A stretch of DNA of 6,726 nt from Chryseosolibacter sp964563295 (GTDB taxonomy: Bacteria > Bacteroidota > Bacteroidia > Cytophagales > Cyclobacteriaceae): NCBI GenBank assembly GCA_964563295.1, contig CAZLWX010000158.1, forward strand, positions 1 through 6,726, given 5' to 3'. Numbering within the stretch: the first letter of the stretch is position 1; each line of letters begins with the position of its first letter. Made by a program: the position numbers and the translations under genes. Positions 1 through 4,919 of the stretch are shown piece after piece. The notes under the pieces were generated by a model that was not told the origin of the DNA, made no database searches, and saw nothing but the letters and a program-made list of their open reading frames with translations.

Positions 1-3
1 GTA

Positions 4-31
4 GTCCATAGTCCATAGTCCATAGTCCATG
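4..31. repeat. Heptamer tandem repeat, GTCCATA x4
   Basis: Four head-to-tail heptamers: GTCCATA at 4-10, 11-17 and 18-24, then GTCCATG at 25-31. The array may continue left of the window. The last copy merges into the first 98-bp unit, whose later counterparts begin GTCCACG, so the heptamer and the larger unit share a motif. Confidence 0.9.
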
Positions 32-98
32 GTAGAGTCGTGTTGCGAGGAGAGTTATTGCTGCGAGTGAATGGGTGGTGGGGATGTCCACAGTCGAC

Positions 99-116
99 TC
101 CCGATAGCTATCGGGA
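99..116. repeat. 18-bp perfect palindrome, copy 1
   Basis: TCCCGATAGCTATCGGGA is identical to its reverse complement. It directly follows GTCGAC (93-98) and is followed by CCACAGTCCAC. As RNA from either strand it could fold into a 7-bp stem with an AGCT loop. Confidence 0.9.
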
Positions 117-196
117 CCACAGTCCACGGCAGAGTTTGTATTGCGAGGAGAGTGATTGCTGCGAGTGAATGGGTTGGGGGGATGTCCAAAGTCGAC

Positions 197-214
197 TCCC
201 GATAGCTATCGGGA
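197..214. repeat. 18-bp perfect palindrome, copy 2
   Basis: Identical to the copy 98 bp to its left, with the same flanks (GTCGAC before, CCACAGTCCAC after). It marks the end of the second tandem unit. Confidence 0.9.
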
Positions 215-301
215 CCACAGTCCACGGCAGAGTTGTATTGCGAGGAGAGTGATTGCTGCGAGTGAATGGGTGGGTGGGGAAGTCAACAGTCCACGGTCGA
301 C

Positions 302-319
302 TCCCGATAGCTACCGGGA
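302..319. repeat. Palindrome, copy 3, one mismatch
   Basis: TCCCGATAGCTACCGGGA differs from the perfect copies by T to C at 314, in the right arm. This interrupts the stem on one strand and leaves a G-T wobble on the other. It ends the third tandem unit and is again preceded by GGTCGAC. Confidence 0.85.
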
Positions 320-348
320 CCACGGCAGGAAGTGGAGCAGCACCCCCA

Positions 349-369
349 ACAGCCAACAGCCAAAAGCCA
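349..369. repeat. Heptamer tandem repeat, ACAGCCA x3
   Basis: ACAGCCA (349-355), ACAGCCA (356-362) and AAAGCCA (363-369) lie end to end, one base before the fourth palindrome. The 7-bp period matches that of the GTCCATA array, but the base content differs. Confidence 0.8.
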
Positions 370-370
370 A

Positions 371-388
371 TCCCGATAGCCATCGGGA
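371..388 (-). repeat. Palindrome, copy 4; possible 3' hairpin of the minus-strand genes
   Basis: TCCCGATAGCCATCGGGA differs from the perfect palindrome only at the loop (T to C at 381), so a 7-bp GC-rich stem with a 4-base loop remains. It lies about 47 bases beyond the stop of the LOG-like gene, read on the minus strand, and there it is followed by a T-rich stretch (TTGGCTTTTGG). It could serve as that transcript's terminator or 3' stabilising hairpin. The repeat identity is certain; the terminator role is a guess. Confidence 0.6.
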
Positions 389-434
389 CCGACAACCGCA
401 CAATAGCACAGCAGCACTGAACACCCGAACACTA

Positions 435-950
435 CTAGTGCACATGATACACGGTAAGGTAGTCCTTAACCATCGCAATGGCTTCGTCAATGGTGTTGGC
501 AATCATGACGCGATAGGTGCCGATGTTTTTGAAGAATCTGATCGTGATCTCGTCCTGTTTGAGCAGGATAACTTTCTTGTTTGACTTAAGCGCGAGGGCC
601 ACCTCCGACGCTGTGCCTGCAGCCATGCCGATCACGACAATGATGTGACTGGAGAGCACGTTGACCACGTTGCGTGCACCGCCCATTCCCGTGATGATTT
701 TTATGTCCGCGTGATCCGAGGAGTTCACCGCATTATCATTGGGCAGTACACCGATCGTCAGACCATCTACCTCCTTGGCGCCCTTCATGGCCGCGTCCAT
801 CACCCCGAAGCTACGTCCGCCCGTCAACACGATCCAGCCCTGTTGCGCAATCGCCTTGCCCAACTCAAACGCCAACTCATTGTCGTCCGGTGTTGCATTT
901 TCGCCCGGCCCCATGATGCCGATGATCGTCCTGGCAGACATAACCGTCAT
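435..950 (-). CDS. TIGR00725/LOG-like Rossmann-fold protein (SLOG superfamily)
   Basis: A 171-residue protein of the SLOG superfamily, which includes cytokinin-activating LOG phosphoribohydrolases formerly misnamed lysine decarboxylases. Visible motifs are a first strand ending IIGIMGPGE (9-17), TGGRSFGVMDAAMKGA (43-58), GMGGARN (88-94) and a glycine-rich GMAAGTASEVALAL (108-121). The last is in the place of the LOG nucleotide loop PGGxGTxxE: GTxSE is kept, PGG is not. Length and motif order fit the TIGR00725 subgroup. The family binds nucleotides, but the substrate of this member cannot be stated. The start is uncertain: ATG at 950 or ATG at 941 (MSARTII); neither has a clear ribosome-binding site. 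The gene ends in tandem TAG TAG stops and lies 33 bp behind the DUF2007 gene on the same strand, so cotranscription is likely. Confidence 0.85.
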   Translation of the reverse strand: MTVMSARTIIGIMGPGENATPDDNELAFELGKAIAQQGWIVLTGGRSFGVMDAAMKGAKEVDGLTIGVLPNDNAVNSSDHADIKIITGMGGARNVVNVLSSHIIVVIGMAAGTASEVALALKSNKKVILLKQDEITIRFFKNIGTYRVMIANTIDEAIAMVKDYLTVYHVH

Positions 951-983
951 AATTTGTGTTTAACACTAATATCGGCAAAAACG

Positions 984-1379
984 TCAAAATTCATGATCGC
1001 AGTTGAGGCAGTGGTTGACCTTTTTATGCGGCATAAATACGCCGAAGAACACACCCAGTAGCGATCGCCAGGGGCTCAGGGAAAAGTCCTTTGGGAAATC
1101 ACGCTCTACCCGTGTCGAATGGCAGTTTGGGCAAACAATATCTGATTCGGTGGCCCGGTGAATTTCTGTCAATATCCTTGACACCTCGTCGGCATCTTTG
1201 CGGAAAATATGCAGGCGGACGTGAAAAGGCAGGGCCTGTTGTCCGGGATAAAGGCCGGCCATATTCTCCTCGGTCAGAAAACAGGGGATCCCGTAAGCAT
1301 CCAGCTTTGCCTTGGCCAGGCTAGCCTCGATGTTGTCGTAGTATTCGCGATAAACTACAATGTCGTCTTGTTCGCTCAT
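984..1379 (-). CDS. DUF2007 domain protein with C-terminal zinc ribbon
   Basis: A 131-residue protein. Residues about 7-72 (IVVYREYYDNIEASLAKAKL, then IPCFLTEEN, and LHIFRKDADEVSRIL) match the small ferredoxin-like DUF2007 domain, which I recall as a putative signal-transducing or regulatory domain related to PII-type folds. The C-terminal third carries two Cys pairs, C83-x2-C86 and C124-x2-C127, which would form a zinc ribbon. Between them is a short hydrophobic stretch (about 104-116, LGVFFGVF) flanked by basic residues; it is too short for a confident membrane helix. No enzyme motif is visible. The gene is probably first in a two-gene minus-strand unit and is divergent from the nucleotidase gene across a 112-bp gap. 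Family call good, function unknown. Confidence 0.82.
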   Translation of the reverse strand: MSEQDDIVVYREYYDNIEASLAKAKLDAYGIPCFLTEENMAGLYPGQQALPFHVRLHIFRKDADEVSRILTEIHRATESDIVCPNCHSTRVERDFPKDFSLSPWRSLLGVFFGVFMPHKKVNHCLNCDHEF

Positions 1380-1491
1380 GGTCTTATGGAAATCCCAAGA
1401 GTGTCAATTTACTGATTTGGGGCGATCAATCCGGCTTGTTTTAGCTCTCCAAAATATCCATTTTGGCATTTCTTGACCTAACCGAATAGCT
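1380..1491. promoter_or_regulatory. Divergent intergenic region between the DUF2007 and nucleotidase genes
   Basis: This 112-bp gap must drive transcription both ways. On the plus strand TTTG (1462-1465) stands 21 bases before TAGCTTTG (1487-1494), a full match to the Bacteroidota -33/-7 pattern. On the minus strand only a shortened -7-like TATTTTG (1456-1450) is seen, without a convincing -33 partner. The two signals would interleave. No long dyad or operator is visible. Confidence 0.45.
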
Positions 1492-1494
1492 TTG
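1487..1494 (+). promoter_or_regulatory. Candidate -7 element TAGCTTTG overlapping the nucleotidase start codon
   Basis: An exact TAnnTTTG match with TTTG 21 bases upstream. Its last three bases are the TTG start codon of the nucleotidase, so transcription would begin about 5-8 bases inside the gene. Either the match is accidental, with the real promoter further upstream, or initiation here is unusual. Confidence 0.35.
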
Positions 1495-2013
1495 AAACGT
1501 CTCATTGTCGATATGGATGATGTCATTGCCGATGCCACCGGTCAGTTCATCGACTATTATGAAAAAGAGTTCGGCGTGCGGGTAGAGCGGGCTATCCTCG
1601 ACGGAAAAGATGAAGGCGAGGGCTTCCCCGATAATCACACCATCCTCCGGCAGTTCCCTTTCCGAAAGGGCTTTTTCCGCACTATGCGGCCAAACGAGAA
1701 CTGCCAGGAAGTATTGCGCGACCTCAACGCTCGCTACGAGCTCTTCATCGTCTCCGCGGCCATGGAATTTCCCCAGTCCCTGTCAGAAAAGCTCGAATGG
1801 CTGAACGAACATCTTCCCTTTCTATCCTGGCATCAGTTCGTCTTCTGCGGCAGCAAGCGCATCGTACACGGCGACTACATGATCGATGATTTGCCCCATA
1901 ATCTCGAGCACTTCAAAGGGGAGCGTCTCATCTATACGGCTCCCCACAACACACGGGTCAACGGTTTCGACCGTGTAAACAATTGGCGGGAAATTCGGGA
2001 CCGTTTCCTTTAA
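1492..2013 (+). CDS. 5'(3')-deoxyribonucleotidase-like HAD phosphatase (NT5C family)
   Basis: A 173-residue HAD-superfamily phosphatase of the NT5C type (PF06941), expected to remove the phosphate from deoxyribonucleoside monophosphates in the cytoplasm. Motif I is D7-M-D9-D-V at the end of strand RLIV (D7 nucleophile, D9 acid/base). Motif II is S88 in LFIVSA, motif III is K122 in CGSKRIVHGD, and motif IV is D132-D133 in YMIDDLPHNL. The helical cap lies between about 15 and 80. Length is normal. The start is TTG: an in-frame TGA lies at 1474-1476 with no ATG between it and TTG 1492. The next ATG (residue 8) would delete strand 1 and nucleophile D7, so it cannot be the true start. The reaction class is firm; the exact substrate is inferred from the family. 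Confidence 0.88.
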   Translation: MKRLIVDMDDVIADATGQFIDYYEKEFGVRVERAILDGKDEGEGFPDNHTILRQFPFRKGFFRTMRPNENCQEVLRDLNARYELFIVSAAMEFPQSLSEKLEWLNEHLPFLSWHQFVFCGSKRIVHGDYMIDDLPHNLEHFKGERLIYTAPHNTRVNGFDRVNNWREIRDRFL

Positions 2014-2025
2014 AAGTGAAATTTT

Positions 2026-2040
2026 AGGGCGGCCAGCCCT
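2026..2040 (+). terminator. Weak hairpin after the nucleotidase gene
   Basis: AGGGC (2026-2030) and GCCCT (2036-2040) can pair around the loop GGCCA, 12 bases after the nucleotidase stop. No T-tract follows, so it is a poor intrinsic terminator and may be chance. Nothing better is seen between the two genes. Confidence 0.2.
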
Positions 2041-2101
2041 CCGAATAGCTGCGCACGGTTGCGGACCAACGGAGTTCGGCCAGCTCGCGGAGAAAAAATC
2101 T

Positions 2102-2109
2102 TAACTTTG
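2102..2109 (+). promoter_or_regulatory. Candidate -7 element TAACTTTG for the sigma factor operon
   Basis: An exact match to the Bacteroidota primary-sigma -7 consensus TAnnTTTG. It stands 47 bases before the sigma factor ATG and implies a leader of about 40 bases. The -33 position has only a partial match (TTCGG, 2075-2079). An 8-bp palindrome AACATGTT (2114-2121) sits at the predicted transcription start and could be an operator, but is short enough to be chance. ECF operons are often autoregulated; no separate ECF-type promoter could be identified here. Confidence 0.5.
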
Positions 2110-2156
2110 TTGTAACATGTTGTTTATCCCACCGTCTTGTCATTGATTTTAGCCGG

Positions 2157-2669
2157 ATGAATTCAGAAGCGTTCCAGAATACGGTCTTGCCGGTCAAAAA
2201 CAAGCTTTTTCGATTTGCGATGAGGTTTTTGGCGAACGAGGAGGAAGCGAAGGATGTAGTGCAGGAGGTGTTTATCCGCGTTTGGAATGGCCGCGAACAA
2301 ATGGCCGACGTTCAGAACTGGGAAGCTTGGTGCATGCGAATAACCAGGAACCTGTCGCTCGACCGGATTCGTACGATGACCAGAAAGCAGACAGTGCCGC
2401 TGGAAAGCAGCCTCCATGTTCATCACGACGCTAAAACGCCTCATGAATCAACAGAATCGCAGGAAAGTATGAAAAGAATTAACGAGATCATGGCTACCCT
2501 GCCGAAAAAACAACGGCAGGTGATGCACCTGCGCGATGTTGAAGGCTACAGTTATAATGAGATCTGCGACATTTTGGAAATTGACATGAGCCAGGTGAAG
2601 GTGAACTTGTTTAGAGCAAGGAATGCCGTACGTGAAAAACTAATCAGGATCGATGCTTATGGACTCTAA
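2157..2669 (+). CDS. ECF-type RNA polymerase sigma-70 factor
   Basis: A 170-residue sigma factor with only regions 2 and 4, the normal ECF layout. Region 2 spans about 10-75 and includes the core-binding DVVQEVFIRVWN (33-44) and the -10-recognition helix around WCMRITRNLSLDRIR (58-72). A polar linker rich in His, Ser and Glu (about 76-105) has no sign of region 3. Region 4 spans about 107-162, with LPKKQRQVMHLRDVEGYSY (115-133) leading into the helix-turn-helix EICDILEIDMSQVKVNLFRA (135-154). It would direct RNA polymerase to a specific promoter set, probably including its own operon. ATG 2157 gives the expected N-terminus. It overlaps the following gene by 11 bp, a strong sign of translational coupling with a partner that restrains it. 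Confidence 0.93.
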   Translation: MNSEAFQNTVLPVKNKLFRFAMRFLANEEEAKDVVQEVFIRVWNGREQMADVQNWEAWCMRITRNLSLDRIRTMTRKQTVPLESSLHVHHDAKTPHESTESQESMKRINEIMATLPKKQRQVMHLRDVEGYSYNEICDILEIDMSQVKVNLFRARNAVREKLIRIDAYGL

Positions 2670-3189
2670 GCGAATCAATACTCTCCTCGATAAATACTGG
2701 AACTGCGAAACAACCCTCGAAGAGGAACAAGAACTTCGGGAGTATTTCAGCAACGGTGAATTCTCCGAGAAGATGAGAGATACTGCTATGCTGTTCCGGT
2801 TCTTCGAGGAAAACAGAAAGGCACAGATCGACGACGTGTCTTTCGATCAGCAGGTGTTACGGAAGATAAACCGCCGAAGCACGGGCAAGGTGAGGAGATT
2901 GTTGTTCAACTCCATGCGTATCGCCGCAGGAGTGGCTGTGCTGGTGGTGGCAACATGGTTAGTTCGTGAGGAAATCCGCAGCGGAGATCCCGACCAGGCA
3001 ACCGACACGTACAATGATCCGCAGCTGGCGTTCGAGGAAACCAAAAAGGCCCTCATGATGATCTCAAAAAGCTTCGGCACGGCGGAGGAAGAAGCCAGGA
3101 AGATCAACTTGTTCAATGAAGCGCAGGAACAGGTTCAAAAACGCGAGCAGCTGCAAAAAGCAGAGGAACAAACGGAGACTAACTTATAG
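2659..3189 (+). CDS. Single-pass membrane protein, probable anti-sigma factor
   Basis: A 176-residue protein from ATG 2659 (MDSKRINTLL). ATG 2653 would add Met-Leu and widen the overlap with the sigma gene from 11 to 17 bp. Residues 1-80 are helical and acidic (YWNCETTLEEEQELREYF), ending in a basic patch (RKINRRSTGKVRR). One membrane helix lies at about 84-102 (MRIAAGVAVLVVATWLV). By the positive-inside rule the N-terminus is cytoplasmic. The outer part has a motif DPQLAFEETKKALMMIS (120-136), then a coiled-coil-prone helix rich in Glu, Gln and Lys to the end. This is the layout of an anti-sigma factor, and the overlap with an ECF gene supports it. No HCC zinc motif of the ZAS type and no FecR domain is visible. 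I recall the DPxxAxEETKKAL motif in similarly placed Bacteroidota proteins. The role is inferred from position and topology. Confidence 0.72.
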   Translation: MDSKRINTLLDKYWNCETTLEEEQELREYFSNGEFSEKMRDTAMLFRFFEENRKAQIDDVSFDQQVLRKINRRSTGKVRRLLFNSMRIAAGVAVLVVATWLVREEIRSGDPDQATDTYNDPQLAFEETKKALMMISKSFGTAEEEARKINLFNEAQEQVQKREQLQKAEEQTETNL

Positions 3190-3235
3190 ATCGACATAAA
3201 ATCAGCATTAAAAGGCATTTAAAAATAAAATTAAC

Positions 3236-3763
3236 ATGAAAAAAATTGTTGCAGTAGTTGTTCTGATGGCAACTTTCGGTGCGGTGCAGGCTCAGGACGC
3301 CATCTCCAGGTTCTTTACGAAGTATGAGAATGATGAGAGCTTCAGCCGGGTCAATATCTCGAGCAAGATGTTCGGCTTGTTCACCGAGATGGAGGCAGAG
3401 ACCCAGGAAGACAAGGAGGTATTGGATGCCATCAGCAAGCTGAAGGGGTTGAAAATACTCGCCAGCGAGGATTCCCGGAATTCGCGCGAACTCTACAAGG
3501 AAGCATTCTCATTGATCCCGAAAGACTACGAGGAGTTAATGACGGTGCGCGACAAAGACAAAGACATGAAATTCCTGATCAAGGAAAACGGCGGGAAGAT
3601 CTCCGAGCTCGTCATGGTAATGGGCGGCAACGATGAGTTCATGGTCCTCAGCCTGTTCGGCGAGATCGATCTTAAACAAATCTCCCGGATCGGAAAGCGC
3701 ATGAACGTCCAGGGACTGGAGAATCTTCAGGGTCTCGACAAGGGCGAGAAATCGCATCACTAA
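3236..3763 (+). CDS. Secreted DUF4252-type protein, paralogue 1
   Basis: A 175-residue exported protein. The signal peptide is MKKIVAVVVLMATFGAVQAQ (1-20), with probable cleavage after AQA or AVQA. There is no lipobox cysteine, so it should be periplasmic or secreted. The mature part has alternating helix and strand with the DUF4252 core: a helix-rich first half (ISRFFTKYENDESFSRVNIS), the strand LKGLKILAS, then YEELMTVRDKDKDMKFLIK (98-116), ELVMVMGGNDEFMVLSLFGE (124-143) and DLKQISRIGK. The charged tail ends in His-His. The family has no established activity that I can name. It sits 46 bp behind the anti-sigma gene with an A/T-rich leader and no visible promoter, so it is probably cotranscribed with it. 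A strong hairpin follows eight bases after its stop. Confidence 0.83.
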   Translation: MKKIVAVVVLMATFGAVQAQDAISRFFTKYENDESFSRVNISSKMFGLFTEMEAETQEDKEVLDAISKLKGLKILASEDSRNSRELYKEAFSLIPKDYEELMTVRDKDKDMKFLIKENGGKISELVMVMGGNDEFMVLSLFGEIDLKQISRIGKRMNVQGLENLQGLDKGEKSHH

Positions 3764-3771
3764 CATCGAAA

Positions 3772-3801
3772 AAAGAGCGTTGCCGGGATGCAACGCTCTT
3801 T
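3772..3801 (+). terminator. Perfect 12-bp-stem hairpin, likely intrinsic terminator or attenuator
   Basis: AAAGAGCGTTGC (3772-3783) and GCAACGCTCTTT (3790-3801) are exact reverse complements around the loop CGGGAT. The A-run before the stem and the CTCTTT arm followed by GCATTTTCT give a terminator shape, although the T-run after the stem is interrupted by GC. It lies eight bases after the stop of the first DUF4252-type gene and 31 bases before the ATG of the second. It would therefore cut the transcript within an otherwise continuous same-strand series, or work as a partial terminator or RNA-stabilising stem. Confidence 0.82.
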
Positions 3802-3832
3802 GCATTTTCTCCGTCTAGGGAAAAAAAGCATT

Positions 3833-4312
3833 ATGTCATACACGAAACCCGTATTCATCACCCTGATCGCCCTGGCCATTTCCGGTATATCATTTGGGCA
3901 AAGTGAGAGTTACCGGCTGCTAAAAGACAAATTCGCCGGACGTCACCATAAAGTAGTATCATTCAGGGCCTCCGGATTCCTCACCCGGACGATCTTCGCA
4001 ATCGCCGGAGAACACGATGTACACGATGCGATTCGCGACGTCAGGAAGATACGATTAATCGTGATTCCAAAAGAGGCCTTTCGCTCCGAGCACGTTACCC
4101 TCGCAGGGTTCCGGAAAGTTGCCAGTGACGACAACTTCCATGAACTCATGTATATTCGCGACGGCAAGGACCACGTCACCGTGCTGATGCAACCGGGTAG
4201 AAAGGAAAAAGATAACCACTATCTGCTCCTTGTGGAGAGTGATGATGAAGTCGTGGCGATCGAAATACGGGGTTACTTAGACCCCGAACAACTCAAAATG
4301 TCATTGTCTTGA
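3833..4312 (+). CDS. Secreted DUF4252-type protein, paralogue 2 (divergent)
   Basis: A 159-residue exported protein. I chose ATG 3833 because it opens a clean signal peptide (MSYTKPVFITLIALAISGIS, cleavage near SFGQ, residue 23). The longer frame from ATG 3788 starts in the loop of the terminator hairpin and only adds a basic 15-residue leader. The purine stretch AGGGAAAAAA at 3817-3826 may help ribosome binding. The mature protein shares the family core: VRKIRLIVIP (70-79), FHELMYIRDGKDHVTVLMQ (102-120), HYLLLVESDDEVVAIEIRGY (129-148), DPEQLK. It is shorter and richer in Arg and His than its neighbours and lacks the His-His tail. No promoter was recognised in the 69-bp gap before it, so expression may depend on read-through of the hairpin. 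Family assignment is good; function is unknown. Confidence 0.78.
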   Translation: MSYTKPVFITLIALAISGISFGQSESYRLLKDKFAGRHHKVVSFRASGFLTRTIFAIAGEHDVHDAIRDVRKIRLIVIPKEAFRSEHVTLAGFRKVASDDNFHELMYIRDGKDHVTVLMQPGRKEKDNHYLLLVESDDEVVAIEIRGYLDPEQLKMSLS

Positions 4313-4317
4313 AATAC

Positions 4318-4839
4318 ATGAAAAATCTTATTTTCATCCTTGCCATCCTCCCCTTCGGTCAGCTTGCAGCACAAAGCAAGACCACCGAAACCCTCCAAAA
4401 AAGAAATCCCGACGCGTTGGTATTGTTTTTCTACAATAACACGCTCAGGATGCTGAACCAGTCAGAGGACAAAGCCTTTGATGAAATGATCCGTGACATC
4501 GAAAAAATGAAGTTCCTGATGATCAAAAAGAGCCCGGAAAAAGTCGAAGACTACAAAAAGCTGGTCAGCGAATACAAGGCGGAACAATTTGAGGAGATGA
4601 TGACAAGCCGGATTGAAGGGAAGAATTTTGATATTTTCATGAGGGACAAGAAAGACAAAGGCATGCTCGTACTCATCAATGATGAAGAAAATCTCTTCGT
4701 ACTGGATATAGTGGGGTCTATCGCCCTCAACCGGGTAACTGAACTATATAATACCCTCGACAAAAGCACCGAAATCGGCAAGAAGATCAAGGCCTTTACG
4801 GACGATGGCGACGAGGAGGAAGACCTGGCACATCACTAA
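4318..4839 (+). CDS. Secreted DUF4252-type protein, paralogue 3
   Basis: A 173-residue exported protein. ATG 4318 opens the signal peptide MKNLIFILAILPFGQLAAQS (cleavage near LAAQ, residue 19). A TTG at 4309, overlapping the stop of the preceding gene, would add only three residues and is less likely. The five-base gap to paralogue 2 indicates coupled translation. The core follows the family pattern: IEKMKFLMIK (61-70), FEEMMTSRIEGKNFDIFMRD (91-110), MLVLINDEENLFVLDIVGSI (116-135) and ALNRVTELYNTL. The end is very acidic (DDGDEEEDLAHH) and finishes in His-His, like paralogue 1. No lipobox or anchor is visible. Relationship to paralogue 1 appears closer than to paralogue 2, judged by eye. Confidence 0.8.
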   Translation: MKNLIFILAILPFGQLAAQSKTTETLQKRNPDALVLFFYNNTLRMLNQSEDKAFDEMIRDIEKMKFLMIKKSPEKVEDYKKLVSEYKAEQFEEMMTSRIEGKNFDIFMRDKKDKGMLVLINDEENLFVLDIVGSIALNRVTELYNTLDKSTEIGKKIKAFTDDGDEEEDLAHH

Positions 4840-4871
4840 AAAGCCGTTCGCTGGTAATTTTCCGGAGGCAG

Positions 4872-4897
4872 TTGGCGACCTATTTTTTGTACCTTTA
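4872..4897 (+). promoter_or_regulatory. Possible promoter of the ABC transporter genes
   Basis: In the 80-bp gap before the ABC genes, TTG (4872-4874) precedes TATTTTTTG (4881-4889) and TACCTTTA (4890-4897). Both resemble the Bacteroidota -7 consensus TAnnTTTG, but each is off by one: an extra T in the first, A for G in the last position of the second. Spacing to TTG is short (6 or 15 bases). It suggests the exporter has its own promoter, weakly supported. No terminator hairpin was found after the third DUF4252-type gene. Confidence 0.35.
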
Positions 4898-4919
4898 AAA
4901 AGTCCCAAAACTGCTCCAT

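Larger units (their letters stand above)
1..434. repeat. Gene-free repeat region: three ~98-105 bp tandem units plus palindromes
   Basis: No credible gene lies here. Three diverged tandem units begin near 25, 122 and 220 (about 97, 98 and 105 bp). Each has a conserved 34-bp core starting TTGCGAGGAGAGT (43-76, 141-174, 238-271), then a variable G-rich stretch, then an AGTCGAC-like heptamer, then an 18-bp palindrome followed by ACC. Open frames crossing the region on both strands are by-products of the repeat: their translations are low-complexity and repeat themselves. The unit resembles intergenic dispersed repeats seen in Bacteroidota; TTGCGAGGAG also opens a widespread repeat family I recall, but I cannot confirm the match. 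It could be a decayed non-autonomous element or slippage/recombination-expanded filler. The region lies downstream of the minus-strand gene ending at 435. Confidence 0.85.

Noticed and set aside
1..434. CRISPR array
   Set aside because: The units are adjacent and similar along their whole length instead of short identical repeats with unique spacers, and no cas gene is present.
108..584. Open frames on both strands across the repeat region (minus 108-401, 311-502; plus 156-584)
   Set aside because: They follow the tandem repeat, have repetitive low-complexity translations, no family resemblance, and partly overlap the well-supported LOG-like gene.
2030..2084. Eight-base direct repeat CGGCCAGC (2030-2037 and 2077-2084) as an operator pair
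   Set aside because: Short, GC-rich and 47 bp apart with no other support; likely chance.
3788..3832. Extended N-terminus of the second DUF4252-type protein from ATG 3788
   Set aside because: It begins in the loop of the terminator hairpin and would bury the signal peptide behind a basic 15-residue leader; ATG 3833 gives a normal signal peptide.
4309..4317. TTG start for the third DUF4252-type protein
   Set aside because: ATG 4318 gives a standard signal peptide and keeps close spacing; the TTG adds only three residues.
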